From Neofusicoccum parvum (lineage: Eukaryota; Ascomycota; Dothideomycetes; Botryosphaeriales; Botryosphaeriaceae), in assembly GCA_020912385.1 (NCBI GenBank), contig CP087210.1, forward strand, positions 2,232,001-2,296,000: 64,000 nucleotides of DNA. The letters run 5' to 3'. The notes beneath the pieces were generated by a model that was not told the DNA's origin, did not search any database, and saw only the letters and a list, made by a program, of their open reading frames with translations. Positions 46,154-58,809 of the stretch are shown one piece after another. The translations under genes and the position numbers were made by a program. Position 1 is the stretch's first letter. Each line of letters starts with the position of its first letter.

Positions 46154-49100
46154 GGTGGGTGGTGTTGTTTGAGATGAACGGTGCTGTTTCTCGATTCTTC
46201 TTCCGGGTTAGGCCTTCCGGCGGCGGGTTGTCAAGAAGGTCTCAAGTCTTGGGGACGGAGGGGCAGAGCAAACAAAGTGCGGTGCCACGTGCTTCTGCCT
46301 CAGGACGCACCTGCTCTGTGAAAGAGAAGCGCAGGTGAGGGAAGAAGGGAAGAGTCAGTGAGAGGCTCTTCTGCGTCAGCTTGAGATGATGGAGGAAAAG
46401 AGAGGGGGTGGTTCGACAAGGGCGCGCTGGCGATCCTGACATATATACCCGTCGCACGGCGGCAGGCTGAGCTGGGGGTTCATGGTTACATGGGACGGGA
46501 ATGGCTTATCGCAAGGATTGCGTCGACGCCTCAGTATCGGCCTGGCTGGGTGTCTAACCCGGAGCGGAGCGTGCGTTACGGCAGGCAGTGTGCGTATGGC
46601 TGCGTGCTAGCAGGAAGGGCGGCGAGGTCTCAACTGATCTGCCCCGGAATACCCAGCTTCGGAACGGGACCTTACTCGCAGGATTACGGGCAGAGGGCGA
46701 GGGCACGCGGGAGAGAGCGCAAGCGGCGCTCGACCAAACGAACCAACTCGGCCTCTCACCGTTTCAAGTCGGCAGCCATCCCTACCCATGACCACCCCTA
46801 GACCAGAAGCTCTTGTAGCGCGGCTGGGGCCCCGCAGGGCCAAGCGCACGTCCGGCAGAGGCTCCACCGGTTGCACCAACCAGAGGGCGGCTGGAACGCC
46901 TCAATTCAGGGCCCTCTGGGAGTAGCACGCTGCTGATTCAATCCCTTTCCGCCTCGCCGCATGGAGGCGGCGGCGGGTTGCAATGCCCAGAGGACCGCCG
47001 CGCTGCGCCGCCGTTTGCGCCATGCTTTGGTTGCATCTGGCGGGCGAGCTGGAGCGCTGCAAGTGCGGCTGAGAGACCACGCCGTGCCACAGAGTACGAG
47101 CATTAGGCAGGCGTTGGCAGGGCGGATCGCGCGTTGCACACAAGACTTTTCTTGGGCAGAGCTTCTCGCGTCTTGGGCGTCTTGGGGGCCGGGTCAAGCA
47201 ACGGGACAAGAGCCCGCGGCGGCTTGTGGCCAAGACCCGCATGCACCGAGCATCTCCAACTGCCATCGGCCGTTGGCCTGCAAGGACTGGGGCGTGCGAA
47301 TGACGCAGTGCAAGCGCAGCACGACTCGCCGCGACTCGCGCGCCTGCTCGCCCGCCACGCCGCCCACGAGAGCGCGACCTGGGCCGGGGACTGCGCGCCC
47401 AACGCCGCGCTGACCAGGAATCGGACGGCATCAGCGCTTGGCAGTGGGACAGAGGCGCCGCTAAGCCGAAAGCCACACGCGTGCTCCGAGGCAGACTCGC
47501 TAGGCCCGATGCATGGCGGCATTGGCAGCAACCGCTCGACGACCGGCCCTGGTCCGGCGTCGGGCGGCCGTCAGACTGGTCATCTGCCATCGCTGACAAC
47601 GGCTGTGGTGAGGACACCGCGTCGGCAATGTCCGATGTGGGTCATGGTTGCTTTGCCCGCTGTGGTGTTTGGGGCGCTCGTCTTCTTCAGCGGCGGGCGT
47701 GCGCGGCTGCCCACGGGGTTGGTTGGCCGGGGCCTGGGGAAGGTGGGCCTGGCGGGGGGCCTCTCCACCGCCGCGACGGCACGCTTTGCAATGCGCCCAT
47801 GTGCTTTGTCGCGGATTGTCCCCAGGGGGCTATGCGGCCAATCCGGGTTGCTGGTTTGGTGCTAGCTGATGGGCCGCCACCGGCTCTGCTGCTCTTTTTC
47901 CATTGCGCGTTCTGAGGGCCTGACGCCTGGCTGCCATTGATGGCTGGTCGCGCGCAGAAGCCGACGGGCGACGCCGCAGCCGGCGGGCAGAGCGCGCCAG
48001 TCTGGACTGCGCGGCGGCGTTGTTGAGATAGAGCGGGACGGAATCGGGAGAGATGATGGTGGCCGAGATTGCTTCTGGCGGGCGCGATTGGGTCTCGTCG
48101 ATGATCTTTCCTGGGTGTGGTTACGGTGCCTGGAACAGCGTGCAGCAGGCCGTCAACCTTGTCCCTCCCCAGATTCCAGCCTGCCGGTCTTGCGCATTCT
48201 CGTCGCGCCCCGACTTCCGTTGGTCTGCCGCCGAGTGACAAGTAACAAGCTCAGCCTCTACACCTCTACCGCAGTAGCATGCAGTGGAGATGCCGACAGC
48301 ACGCGGGATTTTCGAGCTCGTGCTGCCGTTACCACGATGCTCAAGTCCGTTCCAGGCGCTTGGGTTCTCTGCATATCATACCTGTAGCTCGCTGACTAGC
48401 CGTTGGAGCAGGCCATGACTTGACTAGACGACAAGGTTATCGCAGTTTGGAATCTCTCCGCAGTCAGCAGTCTCGACCGTTCGTTGGCATGTGGCAAAAT
48501 TGCAACCGCTTGTTCTTGCCTCCTCCGCCTCAATCGCACTCGAAGAGCAGGGCTGCGATGTCACGATGTCTTCCGCGAAGTCACTAGCTCGGCGCCTCCG
48601 GAACGTGGCTCATGGTACGGATGTGCTCCGCACTCCCTTGTTGCCGCTCGCCACGGCCCCGCTTGAGGCTCGCGCTTGGATACGATCGCATTCTTGGTTC
48701 AGCCTCTTTCCAGCCACAGTCACGATGCCGAGAACCTCGCACGCTTGATGAGACGTCATGCGCTCGATGGAGAGAGGCGGCGATGTTTTTGAGTCTCGGA
48801 ATGCTGACGGGCCTCGTGATATCGAGGCTGAGCTCTGCTTTGTGCTACAGCTCCCGGATGCTCTAAACACTCAAAATGGGTTGAAGTCGCAGGGCGGCGG
48901 TATCATTGCGTTCATTCCCTGCAATTGCGGGCTCGTTATCTGTCCTGCGCTTCATTGGGCCAAAGAGAAGGTGCACGTGGTATTTGCCTTCGATCGGATC
49001 CGTCTTATCAAGACGGATCCGGATGCTTCTTGTAGGGCCTGGCGTTGCTATCTCACTGTGAAGATCTGTGGTCTTTTCCGGCGCCGACATGCTCTCGTCC

Positions 49101-49805
49101 ACTTCCGCATCCGGAATTGCGCCGCAGCGTCGGCACCCGGCGAGAGCGGAGATGATGATTGCCGATACCCGCGATCAATGAAGGCCAAGCACAATCTGTC
49201 GAAGACGAAAAGGCGAGAAGGATTTCGTGTTAGTCGCCAGATCGACAGCATGACCAAGGGCCGCAGCAGGATTAATCACAGCCGCCTTTGAGTGGTCCTC
49301 GCTGCAACACGTCGGCAACGATATTAAGCCTGCGTGCATGCAGCGCTCGGTCCCACAGAGACCTACGATCTCTACAGCATGACAGTGAGAATCAGGCATA
49401 GCAATTAAGGAAGTGCAAATGCTCTTCCGATACTGCAGCTCGCTGCTTGTCTGATGGCGACGACGAAGCAGACGGGCGAGCACGTGCAAGCGGGTTCCAT
49501 CTCGGAAGGGCCGCACGGACATAAACGGCTAGGAGGCAGGCAGTCGACGGATGTTGCGGGCTTGACCAGCGTCCCGGAAACTGCGCCTTCCTGCAGCGGA
49601 CGACCGCGGTGCTCCTGTGAGCATTCCTCGTCCTTCGCGCATTCACAAACATCGCTGGTGCTCGCCTCCTCTCCCTCCGGACATGCGACGCTCCTTCACC
49701 TAGCATCGTCCTGCCTGGTGCTGGCTGTCCGAACCCGGATGCTCCCACCTTCCACGCGTCGAGACGACTTTCTGAACACCACGCGACACCCCGGCCCCTG
49801 CAGCC
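46154..49805. other. 3.6 kb region without a supported gene, with a hairpin
   Basis: The stretch includes the promoter of the sugar transporter (46154-46480) and that of the Asi-like gene (C/T-rich, 49560-49800). Open frames such as 46901-47617 and 47687-48241 (minus) or 47134-47865 and 48758-49291 (plus) are not supported by motifs. A perfect 12-bp inverted repeat lies at 48995-49021. Confidence 0.45.
48995..49021. repeat. Perfect 12-bp inverted repeat with 3-nt loop
   Basis: The left arm CGGATCCGTCTT (48995-49006) and right arm AAGACGGATCCG (49010-49021) are exact reverse complements around a 3-base loop. The arms also carry an internal GGATCC palindrome. It lies in an intergenic region, 785 bases upstream of the Asi-like gene. 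It could form a cruciform or RNA hairpin, or mark an insertion scar. Confidence 0.85.
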
Positions 49806-52735
49806 ATGGACCTTCTGCGCGCGATCCCGCAGGCCGCCACCGCCGCGCGCCAGCTGGTCATGAATCCGCTGGAACAGCTGGACGGCATCTTGGGCAAGGT
49901 CATGAATAGCGGGACCGTCATCGCCGAGGCCACTGGTTCAGGCGCGCCCAACGTAACGAACAACATCACCTCAGCTGCTGGGAGGTTTATCCAAAGCTCC
50001 GCAGCCGCGGTGCCCGCCGCAGCGGCATCGGCTGCTGCTGCTGCTACAAGTGGAGATGCTGTGGAGGGTGCCGACAGCTTGTTCAATCTGGACTACATCT
50101 GGAACCTCGGCAAGATCGGCGGCATCTTCAGCTACATCACATCGAGATGGGCACTCGCTACATTCACCGTGGTATGCGTATTCTTCGCATCTAGGCGCGT
50201 CCACTCTACGAGCCACGAACTCTTCGATCTGGCTCGATATTTGTTGGCGAAGACTGATTACATCATTTCCAGGCAATCTTGCTCAACCGCACCCAATTCT
50301 ACGCCTCCTCCCGCATTCCTCTGAACTTCAACTGGCACGTCCGCCTCGCCGTCTACCTCGCCCCGATCGTGACCTTGATATACCAAACCATATGCCTCCT
50401 CCAAGCTATTCGCTGTCAGACCTCTCCCGAGTGGTCCCAACTACGCTACAATGATGCGAAACAGCCACTTGCTGTCGACATGGCGGGCGAAGGAGGCTTG
50501 CTTTACAAGATGAGCTCACGAATGCTTTATTGGGAGGATGATATGACATCCTGCAGGGCTGTGAATATGGGACACTCTGAGGGTGAGTTCTTGTCTCTGA
50601 ACGGATCTCTTGCACGTCTCTGGCCTCTCTTCCTGAGTTTGTGCTTGAGTCAATTCGTCGAGACCATGTCCTGTGCCCTCCAAGGCCGTCAGCCCATGCC
50701 TGAGACAGGCATGACGCTCTTTGAGCACTCATTGGCATTCTCGGAGACCGAAGCCATGCTGACCAAGCCGTTTGATCTGGGAAATTCGACTGCCACTGTG
50801 ACTAGAACTGACGGAACCACCTTGAAACTAACCCGAGGCATGCTTCTGCAAGTTCTGAACGTTCCGCCTGAGGTACTCGTCATGGCGGTTGTATCGAGCT
50901 TAAGCCACCTTAGCAGCAATATCCTCGCGGTTCTTGGCTTGAGGACTCGCTTCAGGCTTGTCAATACCGGTGTCTGGGGCGTCGCTTACATGGTCGTATT
51001 CGTATGGACATTCCTAAGGATGACGGGCGCCATTGAATCAATTCCCAACGATCTTGGAATACTCCGAATACCGACGGTCTGCCTTGTTGGCTTCATACCT
51101 CACTTGTTGATACTGGTCGGCTTGCTGGCTTGCGCGCTTATTTATGGACTGGCTCTGGTAGTCACAGCCTTCAACCTTCCATCTGGGACCGAACAAAACT
51201 TAACGCTCAAGGAAAGATTCAGAACAGCATATGGCAACCTGCAGGCCAATGTCCATTTCTCGGGCAGTACACCAATCAGCGTCAGCTGGGCGGACGACTT
51301 CTACACCGCACTCTTGAAGATCGGTTTCACTGTCCTTACGGCAGCAAGTGAAGCTGTCTTTCTCAACGAGGGCACACCTATCCGCGTCAGTGAGATGACC
51401 TGGCTGGAGAGCAGGCGAATCCAAGAGCTTTCAGAGCGCAGAGCTATGGTCCAGCGCACTATCGATGGGATCCCAGCCGAGCTTCGCGAAGATTTTGTTG
51501 CTGAGGGAGTCAAGGCGAAGGATGTGCCAGAAGGTGCAACTGCTCTACGCTCCGGGTACGCCCGGGAACGGAAGACTCGTGGACAGAAGAGCTTGCCAGA
51601 GGCAAGGGCTGCTGGAAGAGACAATGGAGTCGGCCTTCTGCAGCGCCGGGGGCGTTGGGTGATGACCTATGAATTCGCCAAAGGTATCCATCGGTTGGTC
51701 TTGGCAATTCAGGCTCGTTTTGTGCTTTCGGCTATGAGCAAGCTTGGTATCACTCGACGGCCCCATTGGCTGTTGAAGCTTGCGGGAGTCAGTCAGAGAT
51801 CCGCCGGATCCAAGGGAGCCGGACCCGGATCCTCAGCTGGTGGACATCGGTCCAGAGAATTGGAGTTTTGGTATCTAACCTCAGAGGGTACGCTCACTCA
51901 GCCTTCGGACAGGACCATTGATGTCGAAGTTGAAACAAGAAGGCGGCTGGAGCAAAATGGCAAGACGCTCTTTGGAGAGGAGCTCACAGAAGAGTCTCTT
52001 AGCTCCAACTTGTATTCGTGGTGGAAGAACGGTGGGTGGTGGGGGGATGTTGACTCGAGTGGCGACTACGCGCTGCCTTCCGACATGTCTGACAATGACG
52101 ATACCACGAGTGTCATTTCCATGTCGACCGTCTCAGGCGAAGAAGAGTGGTCAGATATGGAGAATGAGGATGGCCGCCGTACGCCGACTCAAGAGGATCC
52201 TCACCCTTCGAGAGAAGAGACACCTGCGTTCGATGACGCCTCGATCGATCCATCTCAGCTTGCGCGTCTCCTCGACCCGCAGACTGATGAGGATAGAGCC
52301 GAGGCACAACTACTTGCCAGTCACCTCCGGAGTAACCGAATCATGACCCGCTCTCAATACCGCAAGGCTGTTGAGCGAAGCCGTGGCCGCCTTCTGACGT
52401 CCCGATACGGTGCTGGCAATCTGCATTTCGCCATGACTCCTGAAGAGGAGGAGTGTGCTCTGGAACGCTACATTCTCGAGAGGCGAAGCGCAACCGTCCA
52501 GCAGCATGGAGGACCTCCTGGCGCAGGCACTTGGGCGACAGGTGCCGATGGCATGGGCTCGGGTGGTCCGCAGTGCGTTGTCTGCCAGGCAAGCCCGCGT
52601 ACCATTTTAGTTTGGCCGTGCGGATGCCTCAGCCTCTGCGACGACTGTCGAGTCGGCCTCGCGACCAGGAATTTCGACTCTTGCGTCTGCTGCCGATCGG
52701 ATGTTGCTGCGTACTCCAGGCTTTTCGTACCTTGA
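49806..52735 (+). CDS. Asi1/Asi3-like RING ubiquitin ligase, multi-spanning nuclear-envelope protein
   Basis: Two exons (49806-50171, 50273-52735) give 942 residues. The 101-nt intron has donor GTATGC and an ACTGATT branch, and joins ATFTV to AILLNRTQFYASSR. Hydrophobic segments lie near residues 110-130, at LAVYLAPIVTLIYQTICLL, and in a cluster around residues 330-430 (GVWGVAYMVVFVWTFL, HLLILVGLLACALIYGLALV). The C-terminal RING spans about residues 890-930: CVVC, CGCLSLCDDC and CVCC. Architecture and C-terminal position of the RING match yeast Asi1/Asi3, inner-nuclear-membrane E3 ligases that degrade mislocalised membrane proteins; yeast Asi proteins also repress latent amino-acid-sensing transcription factors. 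A long acidic, Ser-rich linker (about 750-830) precedes the RING. The intron is open in one frame, but splicing gives the more family-like sequence. Confidence 0.85.
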
Positions 52736-54071
52736 TTGGCTAGACCCAACGGATGGACTTTTCTTTTAATGTTATTGTTCTAGCATTCACTTTTCAAGTT
52801 CCCGATGCATTCATGCCTGGTGGAGGGATTGAAAGATCAGAGAACATAAGTGGGAGCATGGGGTGGCGTTGGTGGGCTTCAATGGACCTTCGCTTTAGCA
52901 TTCTCTCGCTTCAAAGGGCAATATGTATTATATAGTTGGAAAGAGCAGCGGGCTCGAAATTGCACTGGTACTCGCCTCGGTGCCACAGTGCCTGTTATGC
53001 TGACAATTCAGATCTTAGCCTTACATCGTCCAATGGTGCGCCAGGGCCTGCATTGCATTCTGCATTCCACTGGTGCTTCCATGTGGTGTGTCGGTTTCTC
53101 CGGACATGCGTCCGAGCATGATTCGTTTGGAGCTAATATAGTTACGTACTGGCGCCTCGATCTGCGACTATCTTTCATCGGACGACACTTCCTCTCGACA
53201 TCTTCTCGCATCAGCCGTTGACGTGATGTCTGCTGGAAGATTGTGTCGAGGCCGTACCGACACCGAAACGCGACAGACAAGAGTCTGCGACACAAGGCGG
53301 CACCTCACCGATAGGACACGCCAGTCACTCTGCAAAGGGTTCACGCGGTTTCTGGCACCTTGATCTGCGCTGAAGAGAGGTCGCAAAACAATCACCACGA
53401 CACTGCTCGAAGCCGGCAGGAGCTCTCTGCTTTGTGAGCTGTTTCAACGGCTGCAGATGGGGAGCGAAGGGCACACCGTGCGGCTGAATGCTGTATTGCA
53501 CCTGCATTCCCTGCTGGCCCCGACCAGCCTGGCCAGACTGATTTGGGCCCAGCAACGCGGCGTCCAGCGTGCAAGACGTGGCCCTGCCAAGTTCAGCTGG
53601 GTGGCTTATCGGCTGGGCGATTTCTACCCGCCAGCCTCGCGTGTGTCCCGCCAGAGCAGCGATGCGCAACGTGTAGCCTCGCCCTCTTCTCAAGTCACAA
53701 GGCGGAGCGACTCCTTCGCTTACGCCGGTGAATGCGTTTGAGGCAAAAGGGTGCCTGGAGACTGGTGCGGCTCGCCAGCTAAGCCCCGTCACTTTGTCCG
53801 ACGCCACCTCCGCATGCCATTCGAGGGCTTATCTACTCAGCCAACACCCTTCGGGTCTCTGGACGCGTGCTGCGATACCTCTGCAACTCGCTGCCACCAC
53901 CCCGCGGCAGGGCCTTCCTGGCAAGCGCCTCTGACACCCGACACGCTCTCCAATCGATTCCCGTTTGTCCCTGGGATGACGCGGCCGCGTCCGCCCTTGT
54001 CCCTGCCACATCGACCTGATTGAGCGCGGCTCTTGGCAGCCTTCCGGCCTGTCTGGGGAAGATGGTGTCAG
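52736..54071. other. Intergenic region upstream of the protein kinase
   Basis: About 1.3 kb with no supported gene. It contains the 3' UTR of the Asi-like gene and the kinase promoter. Open frames such as 53325-53807 and 53829-54692 (minus) have no recognisable domain; the latter lies antisense to the kinase. Confidence 0.45.
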
Positions 54072-56993
54072 ATGACACAGCTCAAGGTTCCCTTCAGAGC
54101 GGCGATGGATTGGCTGAGACTGGACCGCGAGAAACGGCTCGAGGCCCTTCGGAGGGAAATCAGAAACACGCTGGAGCAGGAGATGCAAGGCCCCAAGGAC
54201 GATGATGAGCAACAATTTTTGCCGTACGAGCAAGTCGAACAAATATGGATCCACCGCGAGGCCCCGAACTCCTACTTCGAGCGCTTCGCAAAGGTTCTCA
54301 AGTTGAAGGACCGTGCCAAAGACCGCGTGCGCAGCAATCACCTCAGGATACTCTCGACTCTGGTCTGGATCCGGTTCGATCAGTGGACGCAGTATTTCAT
54401 GAAAGAATTCGTACCGGAAGCGAAAGAGCGAGTGGACGATAATCTTCCCTTCGACGAGAGCGAGCTTCAACAGCCCGTATTTGACTTCGCAAGGGCTTTC
54501 TTCAGAGATCAGTTCAGATTCTTGCCGGTTAAAATCTACGAGATGGAACCGGCTACCTATTTGAGGGCACCACATGAAAGGGAACCAGAGCACCAGAGAT
54601 CCCGCATGCCCTTTCTCCGCAAAGAGGCTGCGGACGTAATGCACGAAAGACTTGGAATAAAAGTCACCAGGGAGAAAATTGCCGCCAATCACATGATTAA
54701 AAAGAACCGCAAGCCAAACAACAAGGTATGCTCCCCTCCAGCCCCTTAAACCAGACTCCTAGCCATTCTGACTGAACACAGCCCAAAGTCATGGCTGTAA
54801 AGAGCTTCCCTGCAGCAAGATTCAGTGACTTCCAGCAGGAAAAGCAGAATCTGGAGCTTCTCAAAGACTCTATCCGGCCAGATCCCAATATACTGTTCAG
54901 CTTTGCCGCAGTACAGATCGGCCAAAGCTCTGGCAACGCCTTTGGATACATCATCTCTGATCTTGCGGATTGCAATCTCCATGAGTTGCTTTTTGGAGAA
55001 TGCGATGGTTTCAAAGCCCGAATGCGCGCATTCACACCGTATTCTCTTCTCTCGGAGATGAAAGGGATATCATCGGCAATCCAATGGTTGCATGCCGGCA
55101 TCCGTAAGAGCTCGACCAGGGAACTCGTCCGCTGTACTCACATGGATCTGAAGCCATCAAATATCCTGATTTTCTGGGAAGATCCGGACGAAGCCAGATG
55201 GAAGATCTCAGACTTCGGAATTTCTGTTGTTCGACATGTCGATCACATCGATCCTGGCGACAGGACCTTGACCTTCACTCGGGCACGACAATACCCAGCA
55301 GAATACCAGGCCCCAGAGGTTGAGTTCCACAATGACCAAGTGGGCTCTCCAAGCGATGTCTGGTCTTTCGGCTGCATCTTGATGGAAGTTGTCGCTTTTA
55401 TCATTGGCGGCCCAGACGCTGTCTTGGAACTTCAGCAACTTCGGAACAGAGAGGTCCCAAACAATTTCTACTCGAATGACGGTCTCTCTCACAAACGAAC
55501 ACTGTCCACCTGGCTACGAAAGAGACATCAAACCGCAGCTTGGATGCCACAAATGTCTATATTGATAGAATCCATCTTGGAGGTGAACTATGACAGTCGA
55601 CCCAGAGCTCAAGGTGTATTGGAGACACTCAGAGGCATCATCGATCAATACGAAGAATCCGGAATTCACAAGACCTGTCCCTGGACTGCGGTACAAGAGC
55701 CTCCAATCACATCTCCGACCTCTGATTCAACGCCTAGCCTATCCACGTACCTCACTTCGGATGTTGCCTTTCCACATTTGGAGCTGAAATCTAATCTATC
55801 TGTCACTTCTTCGTACATCGGAAACTTTGGATCCAAAGCGAGGTCCCGGATGTCACTGGAAGGCGAATGGGTCATGTTCCGAACAGTGGATTTTGCGTAT
55901 GCAAGGAGGATCAAAGATTTGGCCCAGATAGAAGGTCCGGTTCCGCTCAAAGACATTGAGCAGGACGGAATTGTGCTGAAGCATCGTTCGTATCAGATCG
56001 AGGCTATCTCCGCGGCAGGGGGGTTTGTTGCCGTATTATTCTGCCATCCCCGAGACGTTGAGTCTAAGAAGGTACGTCTTTATCGAGTGTTATGTACGCT
56101 ACGCATCTCACACCTTGTCAGATACAAATCCGAGGATCGGAGGATTGGAGCTTTGAATTCCATGGCCCTGCTTCTGGGTTATCTGTTTCGAGGAAAGGCG
56201 ACTGCTTGATTCATCTTGATGATGGATCATTGGTCTTGCACCAGCGCGCAGGGTAAGCAGCATCTCAGTCTTAACCTGTCATCTTGAGATGACTGACATC
56301 ATCGGCTAGTGAAAAGAAACTGAGGCTCGAAGGTGGTACACTCCGGGCTGCAGCTTTTAGCAATGACGGAGAGTACGTTTACGCTTGGTCGAGATCCGAA
56401 GAATTCGATCATTGGCACATGTGGACGTGCGATGCCGAGAGTCTCGCGAAATCCTGCAGGGCCTCATATGTGAGTTATAGTCTTTGAATATACCTGTATA
56501 CATTTGCTAACTGGTTTAGGACAGAGGTGTGCCGCGTGGGGGTACGAAGAACATCCTCCTTCCCTGGCGCGGCAGTCAAACTTTCAGTGGACTTGAACCG
56601 CGTTTCCTTACAATGGACATTCACGGAAACGGATCCATCATTGGCGAGGAAGGGGAGGCTCTTAGCCAATTCCAGTTCGCACGGAAATACGATGGTATCG
56701 TTCATGGATGCGTCATTCCCAGTGGCACCTCGGTCCTTTTCATCCGCAGAGGTCACTTAAACAGTCCACCTGGCTTCGTACTACTGGATCTGGCTCCATC
56801 AATTTCGAAGAAGTGGCAACCGATCATGCGGGAAGTGGAAATTTCTTCTTCATTCATCGACCTCTACGACCCCAAATCCGATGATTTCGTTCTTCAAGAA
56901 TCAGGATCTAAAATTACGGCGTATCTATCTGGCCCTACAAAGAAATTCAAAAACGCCGTCGTCATCCGAAAAGCTGACATCGCGCCCCCATGA
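54072..56993 (+). CDS. Fungal-specific protein kinase with large N- and C-terminal regions
   Basis: Five exons (54072-54725, 54782-56071, 56122-56252, 56310-56469, 56520-56993) give 902 residues. Introns of 50-57 nt are clean. Residues 1-180 form a conserved helical region seen in many fungal kinases of variable gene sets (VRSNHLRILSTLVWIRFDQW...FRFLPVKI). The kinase domain follows: Lys225 in VMAVKSFP, His-Met-Asp at 338-340 in THMDLKPSNILI, Asp362 in ISDFGIS, and QAPE at 394-397. The glycine-rich loop expected before Lys225 is not recognisable; residues 182-205 instead read FLRKEAADVMHERLGIKV. The region after about residue 520 has repeated beta-strand-like segments (GEWVMFRTV, FHGPASGLSVS, DGEYVYAWS) and may form a propeller. 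Start 54072 is the first ATG in frame. It ends 22 bases from the stop of the CorA-like gene. Substrate unknown. Confidence 0.83.
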
Positions 56994-57015
56994 TCTTTGA
57001 GAAAATAATTGCTCC

Positions 57016-58809
57016 TCATGCACTATCACACGCTTCGAGCCGCTTCCGGTCCCGCTTCTTTTTCTGTCCGTTGGCTGCAACCCACCAGGACAACGCTGTA
57101 AGAAGCGTCAGAGGAACCGTTACGACCAAGTAAATCCAGGAGTTCGCGGCTATCCGGAGACTTGACATGCCATCATCGAAGTCGAAAAAGTTCATGCCGA
57201 ACAGGGACTTTTCAACAAACATTAGTCATTTGCAAGTTCGAAAACAGAACGGTTGGAGCTTACCGCAACGAAACTTCCCGGCAAATAGATAAGAGTTGCA
57301 AGAGTCACAACCCGCACTACGTAGCTGTCATCCACACTCTCCATCGTCAGGTTCAACATCGTTTCATTGATGTCTTTTGCAAGTTTCTGGTTTGCAGCTG
57401 CATTATTTTGGTTCCGCAGATTCAAGGCGTCCGTCACCTGTACATTCATGAGCATTTGCTGAAAGAGTCTCCATAATGAATAATGCCAACTCACTAGCTT
57501 GATTATTCCCCTTGTCCGCTCAAGTAACGCATCGGCGGAATCCCGGTAACCGTCCAAGCGTATCGAGATGGACTCGAGTGCGCTGGCTGTTATGTTGAAT
57601 TCTTCTTCATCATATAGAGGCTGTGCGTGCAGTTCTTTATTCATCTTGAGCAGGGACTTCACTAGGTTCGATGTCGCCTTCAGCATTACCGGAACAGATT
57701 CAACCATCTCCTCGAGGGCGCGGAGATCCTGCATGCTTTCGAAGTTGAGCTTGCGGTTGAAGTCCTCTTCTCTCGCAAACTGGACTGCAGATATTCGTTT
57801 CCGCTACACAGGTCAGCCCAGCTCTGGTTGCTGCAAAGCATGCAAATACACGTACGTGATACTGATACTCCTGAGCCAAGCTCGCCAGATACCCACGCCA
57901 GTTATCGACGTACGCCGAAATCAGCGTCACATGCTGACGCACGGGATTTGTTTCCAGCAGAGCCCATCGTTCTGCATTCTCGGTCATCCTCTGCAAGTTC
58001 CGCTCGAATCTCGAGTTTTTGACTGGCTGGAAGACTAGCCAGAAGTTCTCCGGCTTGCTCCCGCCACCGCCATGGACCGTGAGGCGGTGAAAGATTTCCG
58101 TCTGGCGTACTTGCCACGGGAAAGCCTGACTGTGTGCGGAGCGCTCCGCGTATTTGAGCTGATAGGATATTTCAAATTCTTTGGTCTCCGAGCTGCTGAC
58201 GCGGTAAAATGTGTTGCCGTAGCTCTCCTCAGATATGCGGGTTTCGTTGGAAACGCCGCATAGCACATCGAGAAATAGAGGGGCCACGGTGTATTGCGTG
58301 AGAAGCTTTCTGAGGAGGCGTTCGGTGATTGGAAAGGGACCCAGAGAGTAGTCTTGGGCAAGGAGACTGCGGAATTCGTCAATACTGCGAAGAGGATGGG
58401 CAATGCAGTTGCCCTACAAGATGTCTGTCCTTCGGCTTTCATGGCTTGCTCCGGAAATGTGGCGCTCCACTCCTGCGTCATCGAGGAGGGAACTGGATAC
58501 TATGGACAAGCCATTTGGACCATCTATCATGTGTAAGACTGATCAATCGACAGGGTCTTGGTTTTGGCAAGGAGCTGGAGTTTTACCTTGCGAACAGAGA
58601 CTGTATACATGTATCTGCGGTGCGCCAATGGCCGCGCCTCGTTCCTTACGAACAACTTCTGTTTCGGAACAAAACGACTCAGAGAGCTTCGTGAGCTGCT
58701 CGTCAAAAAATCCCGCATCGATCCCAAGCAGGCGCTTCTCTGGCAAATTCGAGGGGTAACATTCCCAACCGGCCGACGTTGTCACAGCCTCGCTTCCGGC
58801 AGCCGCCAT
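57016..58809 (-). CDS. CorA-like Mg2+-transporter-family membrane protein
   Basis: Six exons on the minus strand (58809-58587, 58538-58418, 58384-57856, 57803-57495, 57437-57264, 57207-57016) give 515 residues. The joined length is an exact multiple of three. The start is the ATG at 58809. The C-terminal part shows the family hallmarks: a long helix (KDINETMLNLTMESVDDSYV), TM1 (VVTLATLIYLPGSFVASLF), the GMN motif at 456-458 in FGMNFFDF, and TM2 (SWIYLVVTVPLTLLTALSWW), then a short basic tail. The N-terminal ~300 residues are the soluble domain typical of fungal CorA-like proteins. The second intron, between 58418 and 58384, is only 33 nt but is required to avoid a TAG. Function may be ion transport; many fungal members are uncharacterised and vary greatly in number between strains. 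Confidence 0.83.

Noticed and set aside
47134..49291. Possible plus-strand genes between sugar transporter and Asi-like gene
   Set aside because: No motif, no splice structure, and overlapping alternatives on the other strand.
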